Positions 10,141 to 22,504 of a stretch of DNA of 64,000 nucleotides are shown in pieces. This DNA comes from Torymus aiolomorphi (lineage: Eukaryota > Arthropoda > Insecta > Hymenoptera > Torymidae), in contig CM070877.1 in the NCBI GenBank assembly GCA_036365515.1, positions 90,033,522 to 90,097,521 on the forward strand, read 5' to 3'. The position numbers and the translations under genes are program-made. The first letter of the stretch is position 1. Every line of letters begins with the position of its first letter. The notes beneath the pieces were generated by a model that had not been told where the DNA came from, made no database searches, and was given only the letters and a program-made list of their open reading frames with translations.

Positions 10141-11496
10141 CGGAATCTCGGTACACCGAGAAGTGGGAAAAAATTATATATGTCATCAGTCGATGATTAT
10201 TGATGATGAAATTGGTAAATATAACGTATTAACGCAATGATAATTAACTTGGGACATGTCAAATACTTATTTGGTCTTCGGAATAGTCCGCGAGGCCCCT
10301 GAAACTATCTAAACCAACCGGGCATGGCATTTCGTACTTCTCGGTCGCCGAGAACCGGAAATTGCAACTGGTACCGTTCAGGTCTGCGGATTGACTGATT
10401 ATTCATTGCCAAACATAAATTAAAACATTTATTTTTGTTATTATTCTTAATACTTATAAAAATAGACTTATATTATTGCTAAAAGACATTGACTCTGACC
10501 AGTTTTCGGTTCCCATTGGCTATGATGAGGAGTATTCGAGTTTCTCGTCAAATTAAACCGCAGTAATACAGAATTTACCATAGAATTGCCGCGTTTTTTA
10601 CATCAAATAGCATGGGCTAGCAAGTTTAAATGCCTATGCGAGTAAAGTACAATATAATTGGATCGACTTCGTGTGACTTCCCGAATCTCGGTACTCCGAG
10701 AAGTGGGAACAAATTATACATGTAATTAGGCGACGATTTTTATAATGAAAGTGGGGAATTGAACGTAATGATGAATTCATTATTAACTTATGACTTCTCA
10801 AATACTCATTTGCCATTTGGAATCGTACGCCAGGCACCTGAATCTACCGAAACCAACCGAGTACAGACTTTTCTGCTGCTCTGTCGCCGAGAACCGGAAA
10901 TTACAACGGTAGGTTTCAAGTTTGGGATTTGACTCACTATTAATTACATAACGTAAATTAAAACAATTATTGTTCTTATTTTCAATATATATGAAAATAG
11001 ATTGACATTATTACTAAAAGACGTTTACACTGACCAGTTTTCGATTCCCATTGGCTATCATGAGCAGTATCAGACTTTCTCGTCAAAGTAAACCGCAGTA
11101 ATACAGAGTTTACCTTACAATTACCGCGTCTTTTACATGTAATGACATGGGCTAGCACGACTAAATGACTATGCGAGAAAAGTACAACATAACTTGATCG
11201 ATTTCATGTGACTTCCCAAATCCCGGTACACCGAGAAGTGGGAAAAATTTATATATGTAATCAGTCGAAGATTATTAATGATGAAATTGGTAAATATAAC
11301 GTAATAACGCAATGATAATTAACTTGGGACATCTCCAATACTTATTTGGTCTTCGGAATAGTCCGTGAGGTTCCTGAAACTACCTAAACCAACCAGGCAA
11401 GGCATTTCCTACTTCTCGGTCGCCGAGAACCGGAAGTTGCAAGTGGTACCGTTCAGGTCTGTGGATTGACTGATTATTCATTACCAAACGTAAAAG
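10141..11496 (+). repeat. ~537-bp satellite, left arm of palindrome
   Basis: Monomer boundaries marked by CTCGGTACACCGAG-like words fall at 10149, 10689 and 11224 (periods 540 and 535). Each monomer has this dyad and, about 190 bp later, CTCGGTCGCCGAG. No coding potential. This arm mirrors 12,497-13,850 at very high identity. Neighbouring monomers within the arm differ more from each other than each does from its mirror partner. Confidence 0.9.
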
Positions 11497-12129
11497 AAGG
11501 CGACATTCTGCACATAGAAGAGTCATTTCGAAAGTTGACGAGTATCATCATACAGATCGGACCGCACAAATTTCGAGCTTTTCCAAGAATAGCGTACGAA
11601 TGTTCCGGAATCACCGAAACATTCGTACGCACTCGGGTTTACTAGTCAAGCGGTCTCGCCGAGCGACGACCAAAGTAGTAGAACCTATCGCATGCAGGAT
11701 CTCTTCCTTCTTTTTGTATTGCGTAAGACCATTTTCTTGTTGCCTCCATTGCCTCGAGTACGAAGTTATTGGCACACTCGAAATGCTTTTGCACAGTCTT
11801 TACCATATCTGAAAGCGAGATTCTTCATGCATTAGTGCCATTAGGAAAACCCACGAATCTCGTTGGAGACATCTAACAGTCGAAATTTCGAGCTCTTTCA
11901 AAAAGGGTGTACCAGTGTTCCGGAATGACCGGAACATTCGTACGCACTCGAGTTTATTAATCGAGCGATCTCGCTGAGAGACGCCCAAAGTAGTGGAAAC
12001 TGTAGCGTGCAATTTCTGGTTATCGGCGACCAAGAAGAAGGAAAGGCCGTACTCGGTTGGTTTCGATAGTTTCACGTATCCGGCGGACTATTTCAAATAC
12101 CAACTGCGTATTGGACAAGTACCAAGTTA
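11497..12129. repeat. Asymmetric spacer between satellite arms, with ~140-bp direct repeat
   Basis: The non-mirrored core of the palindrome. A segment at about 11,566-11,710 (around ATTTCGAGCT, CATTCGTACGCACTCG and CCAAAGTAGT) recurs at about 11,878-12,020, so there is one direct duplication about 311 bp apart. Each copy also holds TTCCGGAAT-type short palindromes. No gene is recognisable. Confidence 0.75.
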
Positions 12130-14375
12130 ATTGTCATTGCGTTATTACCTTATATTTATGACTTTGACCATTAATAATGGTCACCTAATTACATAAATCA
12201 TTTTTTTCCACTTCTCGGTGTACTGAGATTTGGGAAGTCACACGAAATCGATCCAGTTATGTTGTGCTTTATTCGCATAGGCATTTAGACTTGGTAGTCC
12301 ATGCCACTTGAAGTAGAAAACGCGGTAATTTTATGGTAAATTCTGTATTACTGCGGATTACTTTCACGACATACGTGAATACTGCTTATCATAGACCGCA
12401 GGAACCGAAAACAGGTCAGAGCCAATGTCTTTTAGCAATAATATCAGTCTATTTTTATAAATATTAAGAATAATAACAAAAATAAATGTTTTATTTTACG
12501 TTTGGTAATGAATAATCAGTCAATCCACAGACCTGAACGGTACCACTTGCAATTTCCGTTCTCGGCGACCGAGAAGTAGGAAATGCCTTGCCTGGTTGGT
12601 TTAGGTAGTTTCAGGAACCTCGCGAACTATTCCTAAGACCAAATAAGTATTGGAGATGTCCCAAGTTAATTATCATTGCGTTATTACGTTATATTTACCA
12701 ATTTCATCATTAATAATCTTCGACTGATTACATATATAAATTTTTCCCACTTTTCGGTGTACCGGGATTTGGGAAGTCACATGAAATCGATCAAGTTATG
12801 TTGTACTTTTTTCGCATAGTCATTTAGTCGTGCTAGCCCATGTCATTACATGTAAAAGACGCGGTAATTGTAAGGTAAACTCTGTATTACTGCTGTTTAC
12901 TTTGACGAGAAAGTCTGATACTGCTCATGATAGCCAATGGGAATCGAAAACTGGTCAGTGTAAATGTCTTTTAGTAATAATGTCAATCTATTTTCATATA
13001 TATTGAAAATAAGAACAATAATTGTTTTAATTTACGTTATGTAATTAATAGTGAGTCAAATCCCAAACTTGAAACCTACCGTTGTAATTTCCGGTTCTCG
13101 GCGACCGAGCAGCAGAAAAGTCCGTACTCGGTTGGTTTCGGTAGATTCAGGTGCCTGGCGTACGATTCCAAATGGCAAATGAGTATTTGAGAAGTCATAA
13201 GTTAATAATGAATTCATCATTACGTTCAATTCCCCACTTTCATTATAAAAATCGTCGCCTAATTACATGTATCACTTTTTCCCACTTCTCGGAGTACCGA
13301 GATTCGGGAAGTCACACGAAATCGATCCAATTATATTGTACTTTACTCGCATAGGCATTTAGACTTGCTAGCCCATGCTATTTGATGTAAAAAACGCGGC
13401 AATTCTATGGTAAATTCTGTATTACTGCAGTTTAATTTGACGAGAAACTCGAATACTGCTCATCATAGCCAATGGGAACCGAAAACTGGTCAGAGTCAAT
13501 GACTTTTAGCAATAATATAAGTCTATTTTTATAAATACTAAGAATAACAACAAAAATAAATGTTTTAATTTATGTTTGGTAATGAATAATCATCCAATTC
13601 CCAGACCTGAATCGTACCATTTGCAATTTCTGGTTCTCGGCGACCGAGAAACAGGAAATACCGTGCTCGGATGGTTTAGGTAGTTTCAGGAGCCTCGCAG
13701 ACTATTCCAAAGACAAAATAAGTATTAAATATGTCCCAAGTTAATTATGATTACGTTATTACGTTATATTTATCAATTTCATGATTAATAATGCTCGATT
13801 GCTTACAAATGTTATTTTTTCCAACTTTTCAGTGTACCGCGATCTGGGAAGTCACATGAAGTCGATCAAGTTAAGTTGTATTTTACTCGCACAGGCATTT
13901 AGACGTGCTAGCCCATGCTATTACATGTAAAGAACGCGGTAATTGTAAGGTCAACTCTGTATTACTGCGGTTTAGTTTAACGAGAAACGCGGATACTGCT
14001 CACCATAGCCAATTGGATCGAAAACTGGTCAGAGTCAATGTCTTTTAGCAATAATATAAGTCTATTTTTATAAATATTAAGAATAACAACAAAAATAAAT
14101 GTTTTAATTTATGTTTGGTAATGAATAATCAGTCAATTCCCAGATCTGACCCGTACCATTTGCAATTTTCGGTTCTCGGCGACCGAGAAGCAGGAAATAC
14201 CGTGGTTGGTTGGTTTAGGCAGTTTCAGGAGCCTCGCGGACTATTCCGAAGACCAAATAAGTATTTGACATATCCCAAGTTAATTTTCATTGCGTTAATA
14301 CCTTATATTTACCAATTTCATCATAAATAATCGTCGGCTGATGACATATATCATTTTTCCCACTTTTCGGTGTAC
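12130..14375 (-). repeat. ~537-bp satellite, right arm of palindrome
   Basis: Reverse-orientation monomers with boundary words at about 12,213, 12,750, 13,285, 13,825 and 14,363 (periods 535-540). It is roughly one monomer longer than the left arm. Both arms pass directly into the minisatellite-bearing composite repeat: on the left at 10,140 and on the right at 14,376, the word around GGAATCTCGGTACACCGAG is shared. Confidence 0.9.
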
Positions 14376-16790
14376 CGAGATTCCGTAAGAAGAGCGTAAG
14401 ATTCGAATTTTTTCCACAACCTTGACTGAAATTCACCTAAAATTTGTATTAAATTTCGAGTAAGTAGAAGGTATTTATCACTCTTTTCCCAAACTTTGGC
14501 GAAACTTAACATTAACTTTGTATGAAGTTTTGCGTAAGTTAATCGTAAGATTTCAGTTTGATTTTCCTACTTTAAAACAGATGAACTGAAGCACAGTGAA
14601 TATAAACATATGAAGTATTTCCTAAGGCGAGTGTAAGATTTGTATTTTTACACCAACATTGGCGGAAACTAATCTGAAGTTCATATTAAGGTTTCCGTCG
14701 ATGGCTGTGACAGGCTTTGTCTACAGAATAGCTTAAAGTATGGATGAAAGTATGGCACAAAGTATGGCTGAAAGTATGGCTTAAATTATGGCTGAGTCTA
14801 TGACTTAAAGTATAGCTGAAAGTATGGCTTAAAGTATGGATGAAAGTATGGCTTAAAGTATTGCTGAAGGTTATCGTTTGGATTCCATAAGGTGATCGTA
14901 GAATACGAATTATTTCCACACACTTGACTGAAATTCACCTAAATTCTGTATTAAGTTTTCCGTGAGTATAACGTATTTATCGTTCTTTTCCCAAACTTTA
15001 CTGAAACTTAACATTAACTTTGTACGATGTTTTACGTAAATTAATCGTAAGATTTCAATTCGGTTTCCCAAACTTTAAAAGAGACGAAATGAGCCAAAGT
15101 TAATATAAACGTATGAAGTATTTCCTAAGGTGGGTGTAAGATTCGTATTTTTGCACGAACATTGGCAGAAACTAATCTGAAGTCCATATGAAGTTTTGCC
15201 TCGATGGTTGTGACAAGCTTTATCTAAAGAATCGCTTGAAGTATGGCTCAAAGTATGGCTGAAAGTATGGTTGAACGTTATAGTTTGGATTCCGTAAGGA
15301 GAACGTAGGATTCGAATTTTTTCCACAACCTTGACTGAAATTCCCCTAAATTTTGTATTAAGTTTCGAGTAAGTAGAACGTATTTATCATTCTTTTCCCA
15401 AACTTTGGCGAAACTTAACATTAACTTTGTATGAAGTTTTACGTAAGTTAATCGTAAGATTTCAATTTGATTTTCCTACTTTAAAACAGTTGAACTGAGG
15501 CAAAGTGAATATAAACATATGAAGTATTTCCTAAGGCGAGTGTAAGATTTGTATTTTGACACCAACATTGGCGGAAACTAATCTGAAGTTCATATTAAGT
15601 TTTCCGTCTATGGCTGGGACAAGTTTTGTCTAAAGTATTGCTGATGGTTGGTTTAATGTATGGCTTAAAGTATGGCTGAAAGTATGGCTTAAAGTATAGC
15701 ATAAAGTATGACTTAAAGTAAGGATGAACGTATAACTTAAAGTATGGCTGAAAGTATGGCTTAAAGTATGGCTTAAATTATGGCTGAAAGTATGGCTTAA
15801 AGTATGTTGAAAGTATGGCTTAAAGTATCGGTGAAATTTATCGCTTGGAGTCCGTAAGGAGATCGTAGGATTCGAATTATTTCCACAACCTTGACTGAAA
15901 TTCACATAAATTTTGTATTAAGTTTCCCGTGAGTAAAACGTATTTATCATTCTTTTCCCAAACTTTACCGAAACTTAACATTAACTTTGTATGATGTTTT
16001 ACGTAAGTAAATCGTAAGATTTCAATTGGGTTTTCCAAACTCTAAAAGAGATGAACTGAGCTAAAGTTAATATGAACATATGTAGTATTTCCTAAGGCGA
16101 GTTTAAGATTTGTATTTTTATACGAACATTGGCGGAAACTAATCTGAAGTTCATATTAAGTTTTCCGTCTACGTTTGGGACAAGTTTTGTCTGAAGTATT
16201 GCTGATAGTTGGTTTAAAGTATGGCTTAAAGTATGGCTGAAAGTATGGCTTAAAGTGTGGCTGAAAGTATGGTTTAAAGTATGGATGAAAGTATGTCTTA
16301 AAGTATGGCTGAAAGTGTGGCTTAAAGTATGGATGAAAGTATGGCTTAAAGTATGGCTGAATGTATGGCTTAAAGTATGGATGTAATATGGCTTAAAGTA
16401 TGGCTGAAAGTTATCGTTTGAATTCCGTAAGGAGATGGTAGGATTCGAATTATTTCCACAACCTTGACTGAAATTCACCTAAATTTTGTATTAAGGTGTC
16501 CCGTGAGTAGAACATATTTATCTTAACGTATTTATCTTTAAGTGAACATAAACGTTTGAAGTATTTCCTAAGGCGAGTGTAAGATTCGTATTTTTACATG
16601 AACATTAGCGGGAACTAATCTGAAGTTCATATTAAGTTTTCCGTCGATGGTTTTGAGAAGCTTTGTCTAAAGTATGGCTGAGAGTATGGTTTAAAGTATA
16701 TCTTAAAGTATATCTGAAAGTATAGCTCAAAGTATGGCTCAAAGTATGGCAGGAAGTAATGATGAAAGTACGGCTAAAGTATGACTGAAG
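14376..16790 (-). repeat. Composite minisatellite/spacer repeat, right arm
   Basis: Reverse-orientation copies of the 9.2-10.1 kb composite unit. Unit starts, marked by CCGTAAGGAGATCGTAGG variants, lie near 14,375, 14,885, 15,291, 15,851 and 16,425. The uneven periods (406-574 bp) come mainly from different lengths of the AAAGTATGGCTT / AAAGTATGGCTG array. Long apparent proteins rich in HTLSHTFSHT here are translations of this 12-bp repeat. Confidence 0.9.
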
Positions 16791-17460
16791 TTATAGCTTT
16801 ATGAAATTTTCAAAAAAGTTTTGGAAAATTATTAAAATTTCATTATTGTTTGCTACAAACCTTTACGGTCGTTGAAGTTTTTTTAGTGAACAGTGGCGTG
16901 ATATTTTGCGAAGCCTGACATCCGTTGAGAAAAGTTTTTCTAAACTTTAGTGGAGGTTTACCCAAACTTCATCAGAGATTATTAACTGTTAAGAAAATCT
17001 TTCCCGGAATTTTGGTGAAACCCTTTCCAACTTAGCGTCAACGTCTAAGAAATAATTGCAATCTTTCGCGAAGGTTTGGGAAAACTTGAACAAAGTTTAC
17101 CAATCGTATAGGAAAACTTTTCCGAAGTATCTCTGACATCTAGGTAAACTATTGCAAACTTTTGCGCCCATTCGGGAAAACTTCACGAAAGCATAGCAAA
17201 CGTTTAGTCTAAGTATGGCTAAAAGTATCGTCTAAAGTATGGCTGAGCCATGGGTGAAAGTATGGCTAAAATTATGGCAATAACTATGGCTTGGTTTATT
17301 GCTGAAAGTATGGGTGAAAGTATGGCTTAAAGTATGGTTCAAAGTATGGATTAATGTATGGCTCAAAGTATGGCTCAAAGTATGGCTCAAAGTATGGCTC
17401 AAAGTATGGCTCAAAGTATGGCTTAGCGTATATCTGAAAGTATGGCTTAAAGTGCGGCTC
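16791..17460 (-). repeat. Second spacer type plus 12-bp minisatellite
   Basis: A different ~420-bp spacer (TTATGAAATTTTCAAAAAAG..., AAGCCTGACATCCGTT) follows the composite units. A minisatellite then resumes at about 17,210-17,460 with the variant AAAGTATGGCTC repeated several times in perfect register. The same spacer reappears at 17,518. Confidence 0.8.
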
Positions 17461-17860
17461 AAAGTATGGTAGTAAGTAATGATAAAAGTATGGCTAGAGT
17501 ATGACTGAAAGTATAGCTTTATGAAAGTTTCGAAAAAGTTTTGGAAATCTTTATCAAAGTTTTCTTATCATTTGGTAAAAACCTTTACGGAAGTTTAAGT
17601 TATTATAGTGATTTGTTGAGATTTGTTTTGCAAAGCCTGACATCCGTTTAGAAAACTTTTTGTAAACGCATGTCGGCTTTGCAAAACATCTCTGAACAAA
17701 TCACTAATTAAATTTAAACTTCCGTAAAGATTTTTAACAATCGATAACGAAACTTTGGAACATGTTTTCAAAACTTTTTTGAAACTTTCATAAAGCTGTA
17801 CTTTTAATTATACACTAGCCATAGTTTCATCATTACTTAGTGCCATACTTTGAGCCATAC
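17461..17860. repeat. ~400-bp palindrome reversing the minisatellite orientation
   Basis: The left arm (about 17,461-17,645) and right arm (about 17,663-17,860) are inverted copies of the second spacer. Mirrored words include GCTTTATGAAAGTTTC, TTTACGGAAGTTTAA and TTTTGCAAAGCC. The loop is under 20 bp. On the left the minisatellite reads AAAGTATGGCTC; on the right it reads GAGCCATACTTT. Confidence 0.85.
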
Positions 17861-18540
17861 TTTAAACTATACTTACAGATATACGCTAAGCCATACTTTG
17901 AGCCATGCCTGAAGCCTTACTTTCAGATATACGCTAAGCCATACTTGGAGCTATACATTCAGATATACGTTAAGCCATACTTCGAGCCATACTTTAAGCT
18001 ATAATCTAAGCCATACTTTTAGCCGTATTTTAAGCCATAATCTAAGCCATACGTTTAGCTATACTTTAAGCCATACTTCACCCATACTTTTAGCCATACC
18101 TTCACGCATGCTTTCAGCCATTCCTTCACCAATTCTCTATGTTATACTCTAAGCCACTTTTACTCATACTTTCAGCAATACTTTCACCCATATGTCCAGC
18201 CATACTTTAGGTCATACTTTCAGCCATACTCGGACAGTGCTCAAAATAAAGCTTGTTCTGTCTACTTTTAGAATTTTTTTTCGCTCGTATTTGTAACACG
18301 AATACTTGCAGAGTTACATAAAATAGAAGAGACATCATGTTTTAACAAAATAACATATTTTGAAGATAAGAATATTTTTTACTTTAAAACACGATCTTTC
18401 ACCTTGGTACAAATCGTGACCCAAAGTTACGCACTCTCCTTGTAAGTATGATTCAAAGTATGGCAAAAAGTATGGGTTAAAGATCGCCTGAAAGTATGGC
18501 TTAAACTATGTCTGAAAGAATGGCAAATATATACAGGAAT
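17820..18540 (+). repeat. Degenerate 12-bp minisatellite, reversed orientation
   Basis: AAGCCATACTTT-type repeats with AGATATACGCTAAGCCATAC variants run to about 18,240. A non-repetitive gap follows, then a short run again in the opposite sense (AAAGTATGGC, 18,450-18,530). The array is more degenerate than those at 15-17 kb, as expected at an array edge. Confidence 0.75.
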
Positions 18541-19987
18541 CGTTTTCCTCAGTCAACCGATTATAGTTTTTATGGTCTCCTTTGCTCCTTAATGAAATTC
18601 TTTGGAACTCGCCGGGGGAAAATCCAAAATTATTCAATATTCAAAAAGTTATAACCATGGCCGCGGTTGATCATAAATTCATGTAAGTGGTTAAAGAAAT
18701 GTATTTTTTAAATTTGATTTAACTGAAGGTTTTGGATAATTTTGAAATTTTTCTTCGGCAAGTCGCCATGAAATTAATTAAGAAACAAAATCTGATCATG
18801 AAAAATAAAATCGTTCGTGAATGAAAAAAGATCCCTGTGTTTTATCAATCACTGTTTGTACTGACGAAACTGTTCCTGAAATATCGACATTTTGTTAAAA
18901 AATGTTCGTTTAGTTATATTAAATTGACTTTTTTTAGAACAGATTAACTATTTATGTGATTCGGAATAGCTTAATTACATTACAAATATTACTTTTACAT
19001 CTTTTAGACAACCTCTTGATTTAACACCGCTTTAATTTGGGAGTCGCGCATGAACCTCGTTAACTAGAAATACGATTTTTTGTTACCATTAATAGAAGTT
19101 TTCCTTTCAGTTCACATTCTGATTATCTACTTACGTTACAGTTTATTGAAGATAAGATGCATTATTCATTATTTCATATTAATTATTTTATTACTCATTT
19201 TTTTCTATTAAAATTAAAAATTTTAATGTTAAAGCGCGAGAACTTTAAGGCTGCGAAGCGACAGCGTCTCTAATTTTGCAATTTTTGTAACAAAAAATAC
19301 TCTTGTGCATCAGAGGGTGAAGCGTTATGCTGCTCTAGATATTTTTGCGAAGCCGCTAGATTCATTTAAGCACGAGAATTCTTTACGTAACGATACGACG
19401 TGGCTGTGTACGCGATTTCTTGATTTCTAACCGTGGGCAAGAAATTCTCTGGTGCGACACGCGAAGTGTTAGCGATATTTAAAACATGATTAAAACTAAA
19501 GAACTTTTCATGTAACGCTCTAAAATAGCAGTGCCGTCGATTTCAAATCAAAGTGCTTTTGGCGCATACTTCATTGTTGTTTGGGCTATGAAAAAATATT
19601 TTATCATGCTTTAATTCTGAATGCGTAAAATGATAGGATAATCAGATAATTTTTTAAAACGAAAAATTATTTTCATATTTTATGTTAATTTATTTATTTA
19701 GTTTAAAATACCTAAAGTATAGAAATTCAATGTAAAAAATTCAAATGTAACCAGTATAGCAAATCTTCACGCCTATTCTTTATGACCAATCTAAATCAAT
19801 TTTCGAATGTTTCACAACATCGGGCCCACGTTTTTGAAAAGAAATACATGATTCGCTCTGTATTTATCAACAAGACATATCAACTATGATGGGTTCATAG
19901 TTTCGCTAGCTGTACGCGAGTCGCGAACATTTGGCCGATCAAACGAAAGCTTTCCTCGCCAGCTGTCTTGAAAATGAGTCCAGTATT
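18541..19987. other. AT-rich DNA without recognisable features
   Basis: I see no long frame, RNA gene, terminal repeat or tandem repeat here. It probably consists of decayed repeats. Confidence 0.5.
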
Positions 19988-20598
19988 GAAATCGACTAGT
20001 CACAGAAATGGCGGAATTCTGTTTATAAGGTAAATCGAAGTCGACAAAAACAGATTTTGAAATTTGCAGCTCTCTCAGTTTCCCAGTGCTTCTATACGAA
20101 AACAACGTTCGTAAGTTTTATTTGCTTATATCTTGAATAAAGCTTAGTCAACAATAAAATGTCTTGCATCAAACAAAAGAGCTTAAAATTTTGCATCGAA
20201 AGCGATTTTGAACTCGATTCCGTTGGGTGCAAAGTTCCAAGATAATTAATGGAAAAGAAATAAACGCTGTGGGAGCGAGAGACACGGGAAGCATACCGCG
20301 GCGAGGGAGGAATGTCGGCGGCATGTTCATTTCTTTTCGATTAATTATCACGGAACTTTGCACCCATCGGAATCGAGTAAAAAATCGTTTCTGATGCAAG
20401 ATTTTGCGCTCTTTCGTTTGGTGCAAGCCATTTTGTTGTAGACTAAGCGGTTCTCGAGATATAAGCAAATAAAACTTTCAAACGCTGTTTTCGCATAGAA
20501 CCCTTGGACCTAGGAATCTGCAAATTTCAAAATCGGTATTTGCGACCTCGATTTACCTTATAACCAATATGCAGTCATTTCTGTGACAAGTCGATTTC
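19988..20598. repeat. 611-bp palindromic (foldback/MITE-like) element
   Basis: The arms (about 19,988-20,262 and 20,324-20,598) are inverted copies. GAAATCGACTAGTCACAGAAA at the start is mirrored by TTTCTGTGACAAGTCGATTTC at the end. Shared internal words include GTTTTATTTGCTTATATCT and GGGTGCAAAGTTCC. The loop is about 60 bp and GC-rich. It has no gene and is likely a non-autonomous foldback element. Confidence 0.85.
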
Positions 20599-20892
20599 AC
20601 GGCGATTTTTACTGCGGGCTAAATCGTTGCCTCGATTGCTCCGCTTGCCCCTTACCTCCCGCTTCCGTTAACGTACTCCGTAGCAACGGTTGCCCCCCAC
20701 TCTTTGCCGCGGCGGCCGCCGCTTGGCTCGTGCCGGCGCTGCCAGGACCGACACTATGGGGGAAATTTTTCTGTGCATAATAGGGTTGCGGAAAATTTGC
20801 TGGAAAATTTTTGGGACCAAGTGATCTTGACTCAGTTTTTCACGCTGATCACGTTGGTATATAAATGTTGTATTGTTTCAGAATCACCCTGT
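20599..20892. other. GC-richer stretch with no assigned feature
   Basis: Contains a C/G-rich segment (20,620-20,760) unlike its AT-rich surroundings. The short open frames across it show no known domain. Origin unknown. Confidence 0.3.
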
Positions 20893-21240
20893 ATATCATT
20901 TTTTTCCACTTTTGTACCAAGATTCGGGACGTCACACGATATACGTCCAGTTATGTGGTACTTTATTCGCATAGGCGATTAAACCACATCCAATTTGATG
21001 TGAACATCACGGTAATTGCATAAGAGATGCTTACTTACTGCTGATTACTTTGACTGGATACTGGGATACTGCTTATCATATCCAACAAACCGAAACCAGA
21101 TCAGAGTAAAATAACTTTTAGTAATAATGTCAGTTCATCATTATAAATTTACAAAAAGAGGATAAATATAAATGTTTTAATTTATGGAAGGTAATAAATA
21201 ATCAGTCAATTGCGAAACTTTAACGTACCATTGTAATTAA
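20893..21240 (-). repeat. Diverged, isolated ~537-bp satellite monomer (partial)
   Basis: Shares the order of words with the 12-14 kb satellite: TTTTTTCCACTT, GATTCGGGACGTCACACGA, TTATTCGCATAGGC, TTACTGCTGATTACTTTGAC, ACTTTTAGTAATAATGTCA and GTAATAAATAATCAGTCAAT. It is clearly more diverged than the array copies and lacks the CTCGG/CCGAG dyads. It is an old outlier about 6.5 kb from the main array. Confidence 0.8.
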
Positions 21241-22504
21241 CACGAAACATAAAATACATATAAAAAATAACATAAAATATAACATACAATTAGAATCAAA
21301 TAAAACGTACATTTTCGTGTTAAAACAAAATAATAAAATAAAAAATAGTACTGCGGAGAATCCCATTAAGTAAAAAAAAATTATTCACTGCCTTCTTTTA
21401 TTAACATTATTTAAAATTTTAAAGTAATGTTAATAAAAGTAGAGCAGCGATATATTAATTTATTTTAAAGGTGAGGTTCGATTAGACCGCCGTTGTGTTC
21501 AATAACACAGCGTAAGCGCCGTTCGTAATGCCCCCGGACTTTGCGCAATTCCTGTGCGGTTATGCCTTGGAATGCATCGCGAATCCGCTGGATCATATTT
21601 TATCTAGTTGTGGGGGCTTCGCGATAGCAAATATCTTTTACTTTCCCTCACAGATAAAAATCCAGCGGATTTAAGTCCGGGGATCGCGGCGGCCATATCG
21701 AGGGTCCGCGGTTTCCGATCCAGCGCCCGCCAAAGTATCCGTTAGGGCAGCCACTGACAGCACCCGTGTTGTGCGCCGGCGCCCCGTCCTGTAACCACCA
21801 CATGCGATTTATGGGGACGGGGTTATTTTCGAGGAGACCTGGCAATGTATTTCGTAAAAATTCACAATATAAATTGCCATTCAGGTTTTCCTCGAAAATA
21901 AATGGGCCTACAATTCGGTCACCGACAATGCCTGCCCAAACGATTATTTTCCACCGGACTTGATTTTCTACCGGGCGGACCCAACTGGGGTTTTCAGGTG
22001 CCCAGTTGCGCAGATTTTGTCTATTTACATTCCCTTTTTGTGTAAATATAGCCTCATCTGTGCAACACAGGCGCCTCAAAAACTCCGGGTCCCTCTGTAT
22101 TCTCCGCAGCATTTGCGTTGCGTATCGCAATCGCTTTGGGAGATCGGGATCGTGGAGCTTTTGGTGTTCCTGGGGCTTGTACGGGAATCTAATCTCCCTT
22201 GCGATACGCCTAACGGACTCCCTTGGTGCACCTGAATCAAATAAAAATTTTATAAATATATACGACAGGTAACCAAAGATATTAAGTTATCAAACTTTAA
22301 TATTAATTAGCCAAAATCATTAATATATTTTTTTCCATGTTTGTATTATATGGAACGAAGTTCAAACTTTGCGGGCAAACCATCGCGCGCGCAAACATGT
22401 GGCAAAGCATAGCGCTAATGAACACGCGCGGGCAGAGAGAAAATCGGCAGCGGCGCGCGCGAATGACATTCCAGTTTCCGCCTGCCATTGTGCGCACACC
22501 GAAA

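Noticed and set aside
10634..10837. A conserved 67-residue protein present twice (also at 13,151-13,354)
   Set aside because: Both lie in mirrored satellite monomers; identity reflects the palindrome, and other monomers do not keep the frame open.
14686..17462. Several long frames encoding HTLSHTFSHT-type repeated peptides
   Set aside because: They are translations of the 12-bp minisatellite, whose length is divisible by three and therefore stays open; there is no non-repetitive domain and no start context.
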